A DNA stretch of 36,960 bases from an uncultured Mycoplasmatota bacterium (GTDB taxonomy: Bacteria > Bacillota_I > Bacilli_A > RF39 > UBA660), in contig CAMBYP010000007.1 of the NCBI GenBank assembly GCA_945872435.1, forward strand, positions 1-36,960, read 5' to 3'. Each line of letters opens with the position of its first letter. Position 1 is the stretch's first letter. Below, one piece after another: positions 22,983 through 30,978 of the stretch. Made by a program: the position numbers and the translations under genes. The notes beneath the pieces were generated by a model. That model made no database searches. It had not been told where the DNA came from and saw only the letters and a list, made by a program, of their open reading frames with translations.

Positions 22983-23162
22983 GTTTTTATAGAATGTAAT
23001 CAAGGGAGGTGATTAATAGAAAAAAAGAAAAACCAAAAACATACAAAAGCTTACAAAATAAATAATAGATAGATAGAAAATATACTCCTAAAATGATTGA
23101 AAGGGTAGTGATAATGTAGAAAAAGAAATTAAGATTTGATATACTAATGTAGAGGTGTTATT

Positions 23163-23819
23163 ATGTATAAGATTTGTTTTGTAGAAGATGAAAGAGACCT
23201 AAATAATCTTATGAAGACCTATTTAGAACGCGAAGGCTATGAAGTACTAAACTTCTATGATGGACAAAGCGCGCTTGACTATGTAGGTAATGTTGCTCAT
23301 TTATGGATTCTAGATATTATGCTAGGTGATTCTATTAGTGGTTATGATTTAATTAAGAAAATTAGAGAAACGGATAGTACAGTTCCAGTTATCTTTACGT
23401 CAGCTCGTGATCAAGATTTGGATAAAATCATAGGATTAGAGCTTGGAAGTGATGACTATGTAACAAAACCTTACTCCCCTAAGGAACTAGTGTTACGAGT
23501 AAATAATATTATGAAAAGAGTTTATTTAAAGTCAACTGATAAAGTAACTTATGAGAATTATGTGATAGATATTGATAAGAGAACTGTATTTGATGGTGAA
23601 AAAGAATTATCTTTAACGACTTTAGAATTTGATTTATTGATGATGTTTTTACAAAATCGTAATAAATCATTTAGTAGAGAAGATATTTTAGAAACTGTAT
23701 GGGGTAGTGATTATTTTGGTAGTGATCGTGTGGTAGATGATTTAGTAAGAAGATTACGTAAAAAAATGCCAAATATTCATATTAATACATTATATGGATT
23801 TGGATATAGATTCTTATGA
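23163..23819 (+). CDS. OmpR/PhoB-family response regulator
   Basis: 218 residues. Receiver domain (1-120): acidic pocket VEDERD, phospho-acceptor D51 in LDIML, and Lys in VTKPYSPKEL. The winged-helix DNA-binding domain (about 125-218) has LTTLEFDLLMMFLQN, a recognition region VVDDLVRRLRKK and the wing INTLYGFGYRF. It is followed by its kinase with ATGA overlap. Likely regulated genes are nearby (the phased repeats suggest autoregulation), but the signal is unknown. A TATACT box lies at 23140-23145. Start follows AGAGGTG. Confidence 0.95.
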   Translation: MYKICFVEDERDLNNLMKTYLEREGYEVLNFYDGQSALDYVGNVAHLWILDIMLGDSISGYDLIKKIRETDSTVPVIFTSARDQDLDKIIGLELGSDDYVTKPYSPKELVLRVNNIMKRVYLKSTDKVTYENYVIDIDKRTVFDGEKELSLTTLEFDLLMMFLQNRNKSFSREDILETVWGSDYFGSDRVVDDLVRRLRKKMPNIHINTLYGFGYRFL

Positions 23820-25081
23820 AAAAGTTAAAATATGCTTTAAATCGTCAATTAATATCGATTGGTATATTAATATGTGGGATTATCTTCATTGCTCTTGGTA
23901 TACTCCTCCCAAAAGTATTGATGCCCATTTATGAAAATAATATATACCAATATTTAAAACAACCACTCGAATTAATAGATTATGAAATTGGAGAAAATGA
24001 AATTGGTAGTGATGTCGCATACCTTTATATCACAAGCCAAAAAGAAGTGATATCTTCTGAAAATTTCTCTAAAATAATCAATGTAAATCCTACAGAAATT
24101 TTAAGTCAAATTAACAGTGATTATGGAAAATTTCAGTATCGTGCTCAAACTTATTATTACAATACCTCTTATAATAAGTTTGTTACAAAAATTTCATTGA
24201 CTGATGATTCTTATATCACTGATATGAGAAAAGATATACTATATACTATATTTCCTATATTATTAATTACTTTATTAATGATTTCTGGCTTATTACTCCT
24301 ATGGTCTAGAAAATTAGTAAAGAAGATTGAGCATTTAAAACAAAAAGTTGACAACTTGTCAAATGATGAATATGATGACACCTATACTTATGATGAAGAT
24401 GATGAATTAAAAGCCTTATCAGTTGCCATTGATAAAATGCGTGAAAACTTAAAAAAACAAGAAAACTATAAAAATCAAATGTACCAAAATATATCGCATG
24501 ATTTTAAAACTCCTCTCACTGTCATAAAATCATATATAGAAGCGATTAAAGACGGTATACAAACTGTTCCACAAGGTTTAAAAGTCATTGAAGAACAGGT
24601 TGGTAAATTAGAATTAAAAGTACACTCCTTACTATATTTAAATAAATTAAACTATTTTAAAGAACGCAAAGATCTTACTGTTGAAAAAGTCAATGTGCAA
24701 CAAGTAATTAAAAACTCGGTAGAAAAAATGAAGAATATAAGACCTGATATAAAATGGAATGTATATACTCCAAAAAATGAAACCATTTTAAAAGGTACTT
24801 ATGATATGTGGGAAGCTGTTGTCGATAATATTTTAAGTAACTTTGTTAGATATGCACAAACAGAGATTAAAATTACGATAAAAGGAAATAAGATTATTTT
24901 ATATAATGATGGTCCAAAATTAGAAGAGAAAGAATTAGAAAATATATTCTCACCGTATAAAAAAGGAATTAATGGACAGTTTGGACTAGGTCTTTCTATT
25001 GTTCGTGAGACATTAGCTTTCTGTGGTTATGAAGTGACTGTAAAAAACGAAAAGAAAGGAGTCAGTTTCATGATTCAATAA
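23816..25081 (+). CDS. Sensor histidine kinase
   Basis: 421 residues. Two membrane segments (about 12-33 and 141-163) flank an extracytoplasmic loop of roughly 105 residues that should sense the signal. HAMP-like linker, then HisKA with phospho-acceptor H228 in NISHDFKTPLTVIKS. The ATPase domain has an N box (AVVDNILSNFVRYA), a short G1 (LYNDGP) and FGLGLSIVRETL. It overlaps the response regulator by 4 nt (ATGA), so it is the cognate partner. No transporter or other target operon is adjacent. Confidence 0.94.
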   Translation: MKKLKYALNRQLISIGILICGIIFIALGILLPKVLMPIYENNIYQYLKQPLELIDYEIGENEIGSDVAYLYITSQKEVISSENFSKIINVNPTEILSQINSDYGKFQYRAQTYYYNTSYNKFVTKISLTDDSYITDMRKDILYTIFPILLITLLMISGLLLLWSRKLVKKIEHLKQKVDNLSNDEYDDTYTYDEDDELKALSVAIDKMRENLKKQENYKNQMYQNISHDFKTPLTVIKSYIEAIKDGIQTVPQGLKVIEEQVGKLELKVHSLLYLNKLNYFKERKDLTVEKVNVQQVIKNSVEKMKNIRPDIKWNVYTPKNETILKGTYDMWEAVVDNILSNFVRYAQTEIKITIKGNKIILYNDGPKLEEKELENIFSPYKKGINGQFGLGLSIVRETLAFCGYEVTVKNEKKGVSFMIQ

Positions 25082-25118
25082 AAAAGGAAGGGTTGCCTAA
25101 ATGGATCTCTTCCTTTTT
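25081..25118 (+). terminator. Terminator after the two-component operon
   Basis: Arms AAAAAGGAAG (25081-25090) and CTTCCTTTTT (25109-25118) with an 18-nt loop. Confidence 0.7.
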
Positions 25119-25136
25119 ATGTTTATAAAATTATGT

Positions 25137-25142
25137 TATAAT
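25137..25142 (+). promoter_or_regulatory. M14 gene -10 box (extended)
   Basis: TATAAT with TG at 25134-25135, followed by GAATAAAGGTGAT. The predicted transcription start falls next to the Shine-Dalgarno site. Confidence 0.6.
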
Positions 25143-25158
25143 GAATAAAGGTGATGAT

Positions 25159-26358
25159 ATGGAAAATTGGAAAGATACCAAAAAGGGAAGTTGTTGTTTA
25201 TTTGGTGATTATTCAGGACATCGAATTTTAGATTTTGATGAAATGAATGAACAATTAAACCAACTTGTACATTTTAAAGAACAGGAAGCGATTGGTATGA
25301 CAACATTTCAATATCCAATTCGTCATTTCACTTATGGTACTGGTCCTTATCATGTGATTTTAACTGCAGGAACACATGCATCAGAATTAATTACAAATTG
25401 TTTTTTAATTCATTTTATGAAAGAATTAGATCAACACATGTTTTTAGATCCAAAACAGTTTACATTACATTTTATTCCTATTTTAAATCCAGAGGGGACG
25501 ATTATATTGACGAGTGCTATTAGAACAGTAATTCCAAGAAAAATTACTCCATTTTGGGAAGAATTATTATGTATACAATATTATACAAATTCTAGATTGG
25601 AAGATAATTATGTGATTGAAAAAGAGGATAAAGATAATAAATTACAAATGTGGATGTTTCGTTACGCAGATAGTAATTGTATTCCTAAAAAGCATAAACA
25701 ATTAAGAGAAAGTGTAAAAGAGATTATTGAAACTGAGAAGTTACCTAAAGGTGCTATGATTGCTTGGTCTAGTAATGGAGTAGGGATTGATTTAAATGCT
25801 AATGTACCAAATCCTAGATATATTAAAGCGATGAGACAAAAAATACCATTTTATCACGAGTTAAGATTAAATCAAATTTCTATGACTTCAAAAGGTCCAA
25901 TTGGTTGTCCTTTTCGTTCTAATCAATTTCAATTTGAACCTGAAAATAAAGCGATTATTCGCTTATATAAAGATTTGATAAAAAAGGAAAAAGTACTCGG
26001 TTCTTTTATTTATCATGCATGTGGTAATTTAATTTATTATTTAGATGAGATAGATGAAAAAGTGAATAAAGAAAATAGTATTCAAAATACAAAATATAAT
26101 CTTCAAATTGCTAAAAAATATCAAGAAGCAACTGGGTATCGCATTTTAAAAGACCATAAAGAAACAACAGTAGATTATATGTTAAAAAAGATACTTCCAG
26201 GAACAATATTAGTGGAGTTAGGAAATATTCGTTCGACACCATTATCACAATTTATAGATAGTATTGATTTGGTTTATAGCCATATTATGAATGATAATAA
26301 AAAGGCATTAATTGAAACGATAGAAATGATGAAAAAACTATATGAAAATAAAGGGTAA
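25159..26358 (+). CDS. M14-family zinc carboxypeptidase-like protein
   Basis: 399 residues from ATG 25159 (AAAGGTGA at 25147; the ATG at 25141 overlaps the -10 box). M14 elements: AGTHASE (H73, E76, zinc ligands), HFIPILNPEG, GIDLNANVPNP (usually DLNRNF), FIYHACGN for the third ligand, and VELGNIRSTPLSQF for the catalytic Glu. Bacterial relatives include MpaA and gamma-glutamyl-diaminopimelate peptidases. The Arg that clamps the substrate carboxylate (N-R) is Ala here, so specificity is probably unusual. No signal peptide, so cytoplasmic, perhaps in peptidoglycan fragment recycling. Confidence 0.82.
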   Translation: MENWKDTKKGSCCLFGDYSGHRILDFDEMNEQLNQLVHFKEQEAIGMTTFQYPIRHFTYGTGPYHVILTAGTHASELITNCFLIHFMKELDQHMFLDPKQFTLHFIPILNPEGTIILTSAIRTVIPRKITPFWEELLCIQYYTNSRLEDNYVIEKEDKDNKLQMWMFRYADSNCIPKKHKQLRESVKEIIETEKLPKGAMIAWSSNGVGIDLNANVPNPRYIKAMRQKIPFYHELRLNQISMTSKGPIGCPFRSNQFQFEPENKAIIRLYKDLIKKEKVLGSFIYHACGNLIYYLDEIDEKVNKENSIQNTKYNLQIAKKYQEATGYRILKDHKETTVDYMLKKILPGTILVELGNIRSTPLSQFIDSIDLVYSHIMNDNKKALIETIEMMKKLYENKG

Positions 26359-26381
26359 ATTTTATTTTACTCTTTTATTTT
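26350..26381 (+). terminator. Terminator after the M14 gene
   Basis: AAAGGGTAAA (26350-26359), loop TTTTAT, TTTACTCTTT (26366-26375) with one wobble, T-rich tail. It contains the stop codon. Confidence 0.65.
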
Positions 26382-26426
26382 GATGAAAAATTTTGTATAA
26401 TGAAACTAATGGATGGAGGAAAAACA

Positions 26427-27704
26427 ATGCGACAAGATGTAATGAATTTGAAAAAAATGTCAAAAAATCAGCTTATTGATTTTAGCAAACCTAAATATGT
26501 TTATATTCCTCTAGCAAGTGGTAAAGATGAAAATGTTACGGTATTAGTAAAAAAAGGTGATTATGTTAAAATTGGCACAGTCATTGGGAAAAGAAAAGGT
26601 ACGAAAAAAATTCCAATTCATGCTACTGTATCAGGTTATGTGATGGGAATTGAAAAAAAATTATATGTAACGGGACAGCTAGTAAGATGTATAAAAATAG
26701 AAAATGATGGTAAAGAGTGTTATTTGGAAGAAAATATTGATCAAAAGAAAATGAGTCAATATACCAAAGAAGAGTTTTTAGAAACAATTTTAGATACAGG
26801 AATTGTAGGTTTAGGGGGAGATGCTTTTCCAACTTATATCAAATATAATACTGATAAAAAAATAAATACATTGGTGATTAATGCAGTCGAGTGTGAACCC
26901 TATAACACTTCTGATACAACTTTATTATTTGAAAAATGCGAAGAAATTTTAGAAGCAATTGATGCGATTATGGAAATAAATCATATTGAGCATGCTATAA
27001 TTGCTGTTCCAAAAGAAGAAACGGAACTAATTCGTAAACTGAATAATTTTATTGGTACATATTTGAATATTGAAGTGAAGGCACTTTCTTCTTCATACCC
27101 AATTAGATGGGAAAGAAAATTAGTAAAAGAAACAAAACATGTAAATTATAAATTTATTCCATTAGAAAAAGGAATTATCGTGAATAATGTATCAACAATT
27201 TATGCAATATATGAAGCATTAAAACAAAAAAAACCACTGGTAGATAGAATTGTTACATTTACGGGAAATGGTTTAAAAAAACAGTGTAATGTAAAGTTGA
27301 AAATTGGTACTTTAGCAAAAGATGTAATAAAAAAAATAGGTGGTTACCAAAATGTGGATGATATGATTTTAATTGCTGGGGGAGCTATGATGGGAAATGC
27401 TTTACCTAGTGATGAACTTGCTATTTCACCAGAAGTAAGCTGCGTTTTAGTATTACCATATGAAAAAAATAAAATTGCTAATCCATGTATTCGTTGTGGT
27501 AAATGTGTTCAGATGTGTCCTGCAAAATTAAATCCAGTGATGATTGCAGAAGCATACCAAGAAAAAAATATAAAATTGCTACAACAACTAGAAGTAAAAA
27601 GATGTATTGGATGTGGTCTTTGTTCCTTTATTTGTCCTTCTAACCGTAATATTAGAAATCAAATAAAACTTGCTAAAAAATTATGTGAGGAGGAAGGAAA
27701 ATGA
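26427..27704 (+). CDS. rnfC: RnfC-like electron transport complex subunit
   Basis: 425 residues from ATG 26427 (ATGGAGG upstream; the longer ATG at 26400 overlaps the TATAAT box at 26396-26401). RnfC architecture: an N-terminal barrel-like domain (HATVSGYVMGIEKKLYV), the NADH/FMN-binding domain (GIVGLGGDAFPTYIK, NAVECEPYNTSD), an SLBB segment, and two [4Fe-4S] motifs, CIRCGKCVQMCP and CIGCGLCSFICPS. In the Rnf complex this subunit exchanges electrons with NADH on the cytoplasmic side. It overlaps rnfD by 4 nt (ATGA). Confidence 0.93.
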   Translation: MRQDVMNLKKMSKNQLIDFSKPKYVYIPLASGKDENVTVLVKKGDYVKIGTVIGKRKGTKKIPIHATVSGYVMGIEKKLYVTGQLVRCIKIENDGKECYLEENIDQKKMSQYTKEEFLETILDTGIVGLGGDAFPTYIKYNTDKKINTLVINAVECEPYNTSDTTLLFEKCEEILEAIDAIMEINHIEHAIIAVPKEETELIRKLNNFIGTYLNIEVKALSSSYPIRWERKLVKETKHVNYKFIPLEKGIIVNNVSTIYAIYEALKQKKPLVDRIVTFTGNGLKKQCNVKLKIGTLAKDVIKKIGGYQNVDDMILIAGGAMMGNALPSDELAISPEVSCVLVLPYEKNKIANPCIRCGKCVQMCPAKLNPVMIAEAYQEKNIKLLQQLEVKRCIGCGLCSFICPSNRNIRNQIKLAKKLCEEEGK

Positions 27705-28780
27705 AAGCATTTGTATTAAAAGATGGTCCTTTTTTAAAAAGTAAACAAAAGGTAAGTCATATAGAACTAACATGGTTATATAGTCTGGGCATTTTATTTT
27801 TATTTGCATGGACAAAAAATGGTATTTATCCTTTTTTAAATCACAATATGTCATTAAAAGAAATGTTACTTCCTTTTTTTCTTTTAGGAATAACTTTTAT
27901 CATTAGTACGATTACATTTTTTACTACAAAAAAAATAAAGCATGATAGAATTTATTTATTTGAAATCATTCATTTAATTGTTTCTAGCTTGATTTTAGTA
28001 TTACTTTTACCAATTCAAGTACCAATTTATGTCTTGATTTTCGGTAGCGTAATTATGGCTATTTTAGAATGTTTTGACAAGATAAAAAAATATATGAATC
28101 CGATTGTTATTAGTATTTTAATTGTCATAATGGGGACATCTATTTTAACATCTACACCAAATATATATTATAACGCTTATGAGCAAAAAAACTTAGAAGC
28201 AATATCAATGCCATCGTTGATTGATCATAATCACTTAGTGGGATACCAACAATTGGTACAGCCATATGGAAAAATTAAAAATTTTGCGATTGGAAATGTA
28301 CCAGGAGCTTTGGGAGCAACATCTATTATTTTATTAAGTATCATTTTTTTATATTTGGTATATAAGAAAAATATAAAATGGGAGATTACACTTACTTATT
28401 TATTTACCATTTTTATTATGAGTTCTTTTATTGGGAACTTATCACATTTTGGATATTGGTATCCAATTTATCAAATATTAAGTGGAGGAGTGATGTTTGT
28501 AGCAATTGTTTTAGCTACAGATAATATATCAACACCTGTTACACCAATCGGTAAGATATTATATGGTTTGGGGTTAGGTATACTTACAATTTTATTTAGA
28601 TATTTTACTCCTTATTATGAAGCAGCGTTACTTAGTGTTTTATTAATGAGTTTTTTAAATTCCATTTTAGATCGTATTGGATCAATTGCTAGATTCCATT
28701 TTGAAAAGAGTATTCCATTCTTTTTATCATTATGGGTTCTAATGATTGGAATTAGCGTTTTTATAGGTACAAAGTATTAA
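27701..28780 (+). CDS. rnfD: RnfD-like membrane subunit
   Basis: 359-residue membrane protein with about nine or ten hydrophobic segments. The GALGATS motif near residue 205 fits the flavin-attachment Thr region of RnfD/NqrB proteins. TPVTPIGKILYGLGLGILT is the conserved RnfD stretch in the C-terminal half. Translationally coupled to rnfC (ATGA). A strong terminator follows directly, so rnfG, rnfE, rnfA and rnfB are not part of this operon. Confidence 0.9.
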   Translation: MKAFVLKDGPFLKSKQKVSHIELTWLYSLGILFLFAWTKNGIYPFLNHNMSLKEMLLPFFLLGITFIISTITFFTTKKIKHDRIYLFEIIHLIVSSLILVLLLPIQVPIYVLIFGSVIMAILECFDKIKKYMNPIVISILIVIMGTSILTSTPNIYYNAYEQKNLEAISMPSLIDHNHLVGYQQLVQPYGKIKNFAIGNVPGALGATSIILLSIIFLYLVYKKNIKWEITLTYLFTIFIMSSFIGNLSHFGYWYPIYQILSGGVMFVAIVLATDNISTPVTPIGKILYGLGLGILTILFRYFTPYYEAALLSVLLMSFLNSILDRIGSIARFHFEKSIPFFLSLWVLMIGISVFIGTKY

Positions 28781-28810
28781 AAAAGAGAATCATAAATGAT
28801 TCTCTTTTTT
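28779..28810. terminator. Terminator between rnfD and rpmB (convergent)
   Basis: AAAAAAGAGAATCAT (28779-28793) with ATGATTCTCTTTTTT (28796-28810). Perfect long stem with a 2-nt nominal loop. A/T flanks allow it to work for both strands. The rpmB stop begins at 28811 on the minus strand. Confidence 0.85.
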
Positions 28811-28982
28811 AGTTATTAGCCATTTTTTTTAAACTTCTAAGTTCTCTTGCACTCACACGAACTGATTTTCCGTTAACAGTTACTTTTTGTAAATTAACAC
28901 CTTGTTTTTTTCTAGTTGCATTCAAGGCATGACTTCTAGCGTTTCCAAATAATGGCTTTTTTACTGTAATTTTTCTTGCCAT
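28809..28982 (-). CDS. rpmB: 50S ribosomal protein bL28
   Basis: 57-residue protein: starts [18 protein letters not shown], continues [19 protein letters not shown], then [13 protein letters not shown]. This is the bL28 pattern. It has no Cys, so it is the zinc-free form. The start at 28982 (minus strand) is supported by GGAGG a few bases upstream. bL28 is needed for 50S assembly. Single-gene unit with a clear promoter, converging with rnfD. The gene is short and easily missed. Confidence 0.95.
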   Translation of the reverse strand: MARKITVKKPLFGNARSHALNATRKKQGVNLQKVTVNGKSVRVSARELRSLKKMANN

Positions 28983-29014
28983 AATATTCCTCCTTAATTA
29001 AGACTCTGAAAATA

Positions 29015-29043
29015 ACTTTACCATAAACTAGGTAATAAGTCAA
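29015..29043 (-). promoter_or_regulatory. rpmB promoter
   Basis: On the minus strand: TTGACT (29043-29038), 17-bp spacer, TAAAGT (29020-29015) preceded by TGG, an extended -10. Confidence 0.65.
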
Positions 29044-29045
29044 TA

Positions 29046-29918
29046 TTATTCGTCATATAATTCTTGTTTCAATGTCTCGATATTTTGATTCATTAAAGTA
29101 GTATAATTTTGATTACTTTCATTTTCTTCTTCTGTGATATTTGATAAAGTATTAAAATTTAATGTTTCAACATTTGTTTGATCAATTAAACGTTGGATAG
29201 TGCGATTTGGTTCTTCTCCTTGTTTTAAGAAAATATAACTAATTTGATCATTTTTGATTAATTGTTTGACATCGGAAATTGTTTTATCAGTTAAGTTATT
29301 ATTTTCTTCCAAAGAAATAACCGTTAAACCATACTTTTCTAAAAATTTAAATAAATCACTTGAAACAACTATAGTTTTATTAGAACTACTTTCTACTGCT
29401 AATTTAATATTGGCATCGATATTAGAAATTTCTACTTTTAATTCATCGTATTTTTTATTAATTTCATTTTTTAAATAGTGATCGTTAATATATTCTTGCA
29501 AACCATTTTTAATGTTTTGAGCAAGCATTAAAAAATTTGAAGGATCTAACCATAATTCTTCCATATCATTGGTATATTCCATACTTAAGGATGTATCAAT
29601 GATTTTAATATTTTTATTATATTGAAACATTGGAACAACATAGTCTTTTTCTTGTGATAAACCATTAAAAATATAAATGCTTGATTTACTATAATCTTTT
29701 ATTTGTTTATCTGTTAATTTGTAATTTTTTATATCAACTCCTAGGGGATAAATACTCTCAATTGTACTGTAATCACCATATAATTGTTCAGTAATATATT
29801 GAATAGGGTATGAAGTTGTAGTAATTTTAATATCTTCTAAATTATCTCTTTTAAAACATCCTGTAAATAGGGATACACCTAGTAAAAATGTAGTACAAAG
29901 TAACAATTTTTTTTTCAT
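29046..29918 (-). CDS. ZnuA/AdcA-like lipoprotein lacking the metal ligands
   Basis: 290 residues. Signal peptide with lipobox LFTGC (Cys21). The fold pattern of zinc/manganese ABC substrate-binding proteins is clear: TTTSYPIQYITEQLYGDY, IYPLGVDIKNYKLTDKQIKD, IYIFNGLSQE, ELWLDPSNF and FLEKYGLTV. The four metal ligands appear replaced: PHxY His by Lys64, the His before WLDP by Glu, the HDxF His by Ser, and the C-terminal Asp by Asn. It probably does not bind zinc in the usual way. It is coupled to yidD by an ATGA overlap. No permease or ATPase is nearby. Confidence 0.8.
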   Translation of the reverse strand: MKKKLLLCTTFLLGVSLFTGCFKRDNLEDIKITTTSYPIQYITEQLYGDYSTIESIYPLGVDIKNYKLTDKQIKDYSKSSIYIFNGLSQEKDYVVPMFQYNKNIKIIDTSLSMEYTNDMEELWLDPSNFLMLAQNIKNGLQEYINDHYLKNEINKKYDELKVEISNIDANIKLAVESSSNKTIVVSSDLFKFLEKYGLTVISLEENNNLTDKTISDVKQLIKNDQISYIFLKQGEEPNRTIQRLIDQTNVETLNFNTLSNITEEENESNQNYTTLMNQNIETLKQELYDE

Positions 29919-30139
29919 TTTTTCACTCCTTTTTGTGGTACGGGGTCATATCCACCTTTGTTCCAAGGATTACACCTTAGTATTCTTTTTACCCCTAAAT
30001 AACTTCCTTTTATAGTACCGTATCTTGTAATTGCAATTTTTGTATATTCACTGCATGTAGGAATAAATTTACAATGACTATGACTGGATAACGGCATATT
30101 TTGATAAATAGTAATCAATTGTAATATTAATTTTTTCAT
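29915..30139 (-). CDS. yidD: Membrane protein insertion efficiency factor YidD
   Basis: 74 residues, full length. The YidD signature is CKFIPTCSEYTKIAITRYG, then GVKRILRCNPWNKGGYDPVP. YidD assists the YidC insertase at the membrane, where it is peripheral via an amphipathic helix. The usual neighbours rnpA and yidC are absent. On the minus strand TATAAT (30153-30148) ends only 8 nt before the ATG, so the mRNA may be almost leaderless, and no Shine-Dalgarno is visible. Confidence 0.94.
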   Translation of the reverse strand: MKKLILQLITIYQNMPLSSHSHCKFIPTCSEYTKIAITRYGTIKGSYLGVKRILRCNPWNKGGYDPVPQKGVKK

Positions 30140-30147
30140 ACAATAAC

Positions 30148-30176
30148 ATTATACTAAAATCTACATATAATGTAAA
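30148..30176 (-). promoter_or_regulatory. yidD promoter
   Basis: On the minus strand: TTTACA (30176-30171), 17-bp spacer, TATAAT (30153-30148). The predicted start of transcription is at about 30141, two bases before the ATG. Confidence 0.7.
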
Positions 30177-30210
30177 CTGATTATTCTCACTATGAAAGAA
30201 GTAAAAAGTA

Positions 30211-30239
30211 TTGGGGGAAAAATTGTTTTGTGATACAAT
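30211..30239 (+). promoter_or_regulatory. rnc promoter
   Basis: TTGGGG (30211-30216), 17-bp spacer, TACAAT (30234-30239) with TG at 30231-30232. The predicted transcription start lies at the GGTGA site. Confidence 0.5.
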
Positions 30240-30254
30240 AGATTTGGTGATAAC

Positions 30255-30917
30255 ATGAAAAGTTTAGAACATTTAAAAATTGTAACAAATCAAATTTCAT
30301 TATATGAAACGGCATTTACTCATACATCATATGCCAATGAAATGGGAACGGAAAGTTATGAAAGATTAGAATATTTAGGTGATGCGGTATTAGAATTATT
30401 TGTAAGTAATTATTTATATCATAAAAAAGATATGGAAGAAGGAGAAATGACTAAAAAAAGAAGTCATTTAGTATGTGAAAACGCATTATTTGAATATTCT
30501 ATGAGATTAGGTTTAAATCAAGACTTAAGACTAGGTAAAGGTGAATTAGAAAACGGCGGAATGTATCGTAAAGCAATTGTTGCTGATATTTTTGAAAGTT
30601 TTTTAGGTGCTTTATATCTAGATAAAGGTTATCCAGAAGTTTCTCAATTTATGGAAAAATATATTGTTCCAATTATGGAAGATGAATCGTTAGATTTTTT
30701 TGATGATTATAAATCTATTTTGCAAGAACAAGTGCAAACAGATAAACGTTCTTTACAATATGTCGTTACAAATGAGGAAGGACCAGCACATAACAAAACT
30801 TTTACAGTGATTGTAAAAATAGATGATATTGTGTATGGGGAAGGAACTGCTCATTCAAAGAAAGAAGCAGAAAATTTAGCAGCAAAAGATGCACTTTCAA
30901 AATCTGTTACAAAATAG
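30255..30917 (+). CDS. rnc: Ribonuclease III
   Basis: 220 residues. Catalytic domain signature ERLEYLGDAVLE (36-47) with E39 and D43, and the second metal-site segment VADIFESFLGALYLDKG. The C-terminal dsRNA-binding domain starts near residue 151 (DYKSILQEQVQ) and ends SKKEAENLAAKDAL. Cleaves double-stranded RNA in rRNA processing and mRNA decay. Start follows GGTGATAAC. smc and ftsY, the usual downstream neighbours, are replaced by yebC. Confidence 0.97.
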   Translation: MKSLEHLKIVTNQISLYETAFTHTSYANEMGTESYERLEYLGDAVLELFVSNYLYHKKDMEEGEMTKKRSHLVCENALFEYSMRLGLNQDLRLGKGELENGGMYRKAIVADIFESFLGALYLDKGYPEVSQFMEKYIVPIMEDESLDFFDDYKSILQEQVQTDKRSLQYVVTNEEGPAHNKTFTVIVKIDDIVYGEGTAHSKKEAENLAAKDALSKSVTK

Positions 30918-30978
30918 TGTTGTCAAAATTGAAAATATCAAGTAAAATATAATAGGTTTAAAGGAAAAAGGTGAAAAC

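Noticed and set aside
23009-23068. Possible 18-codon GTG ORF in the response regulator leader
   Set aside because: The GTG is part of the Shine-Dalgarno-like sequence itself, leaving no ribosome site upstream.
23061-23080. ATAG tandem repeat near 23065
   Set aside because: Only three copies of a tetranucleotide in AT-rich spacer DNA; not convincing as a functional repeat.
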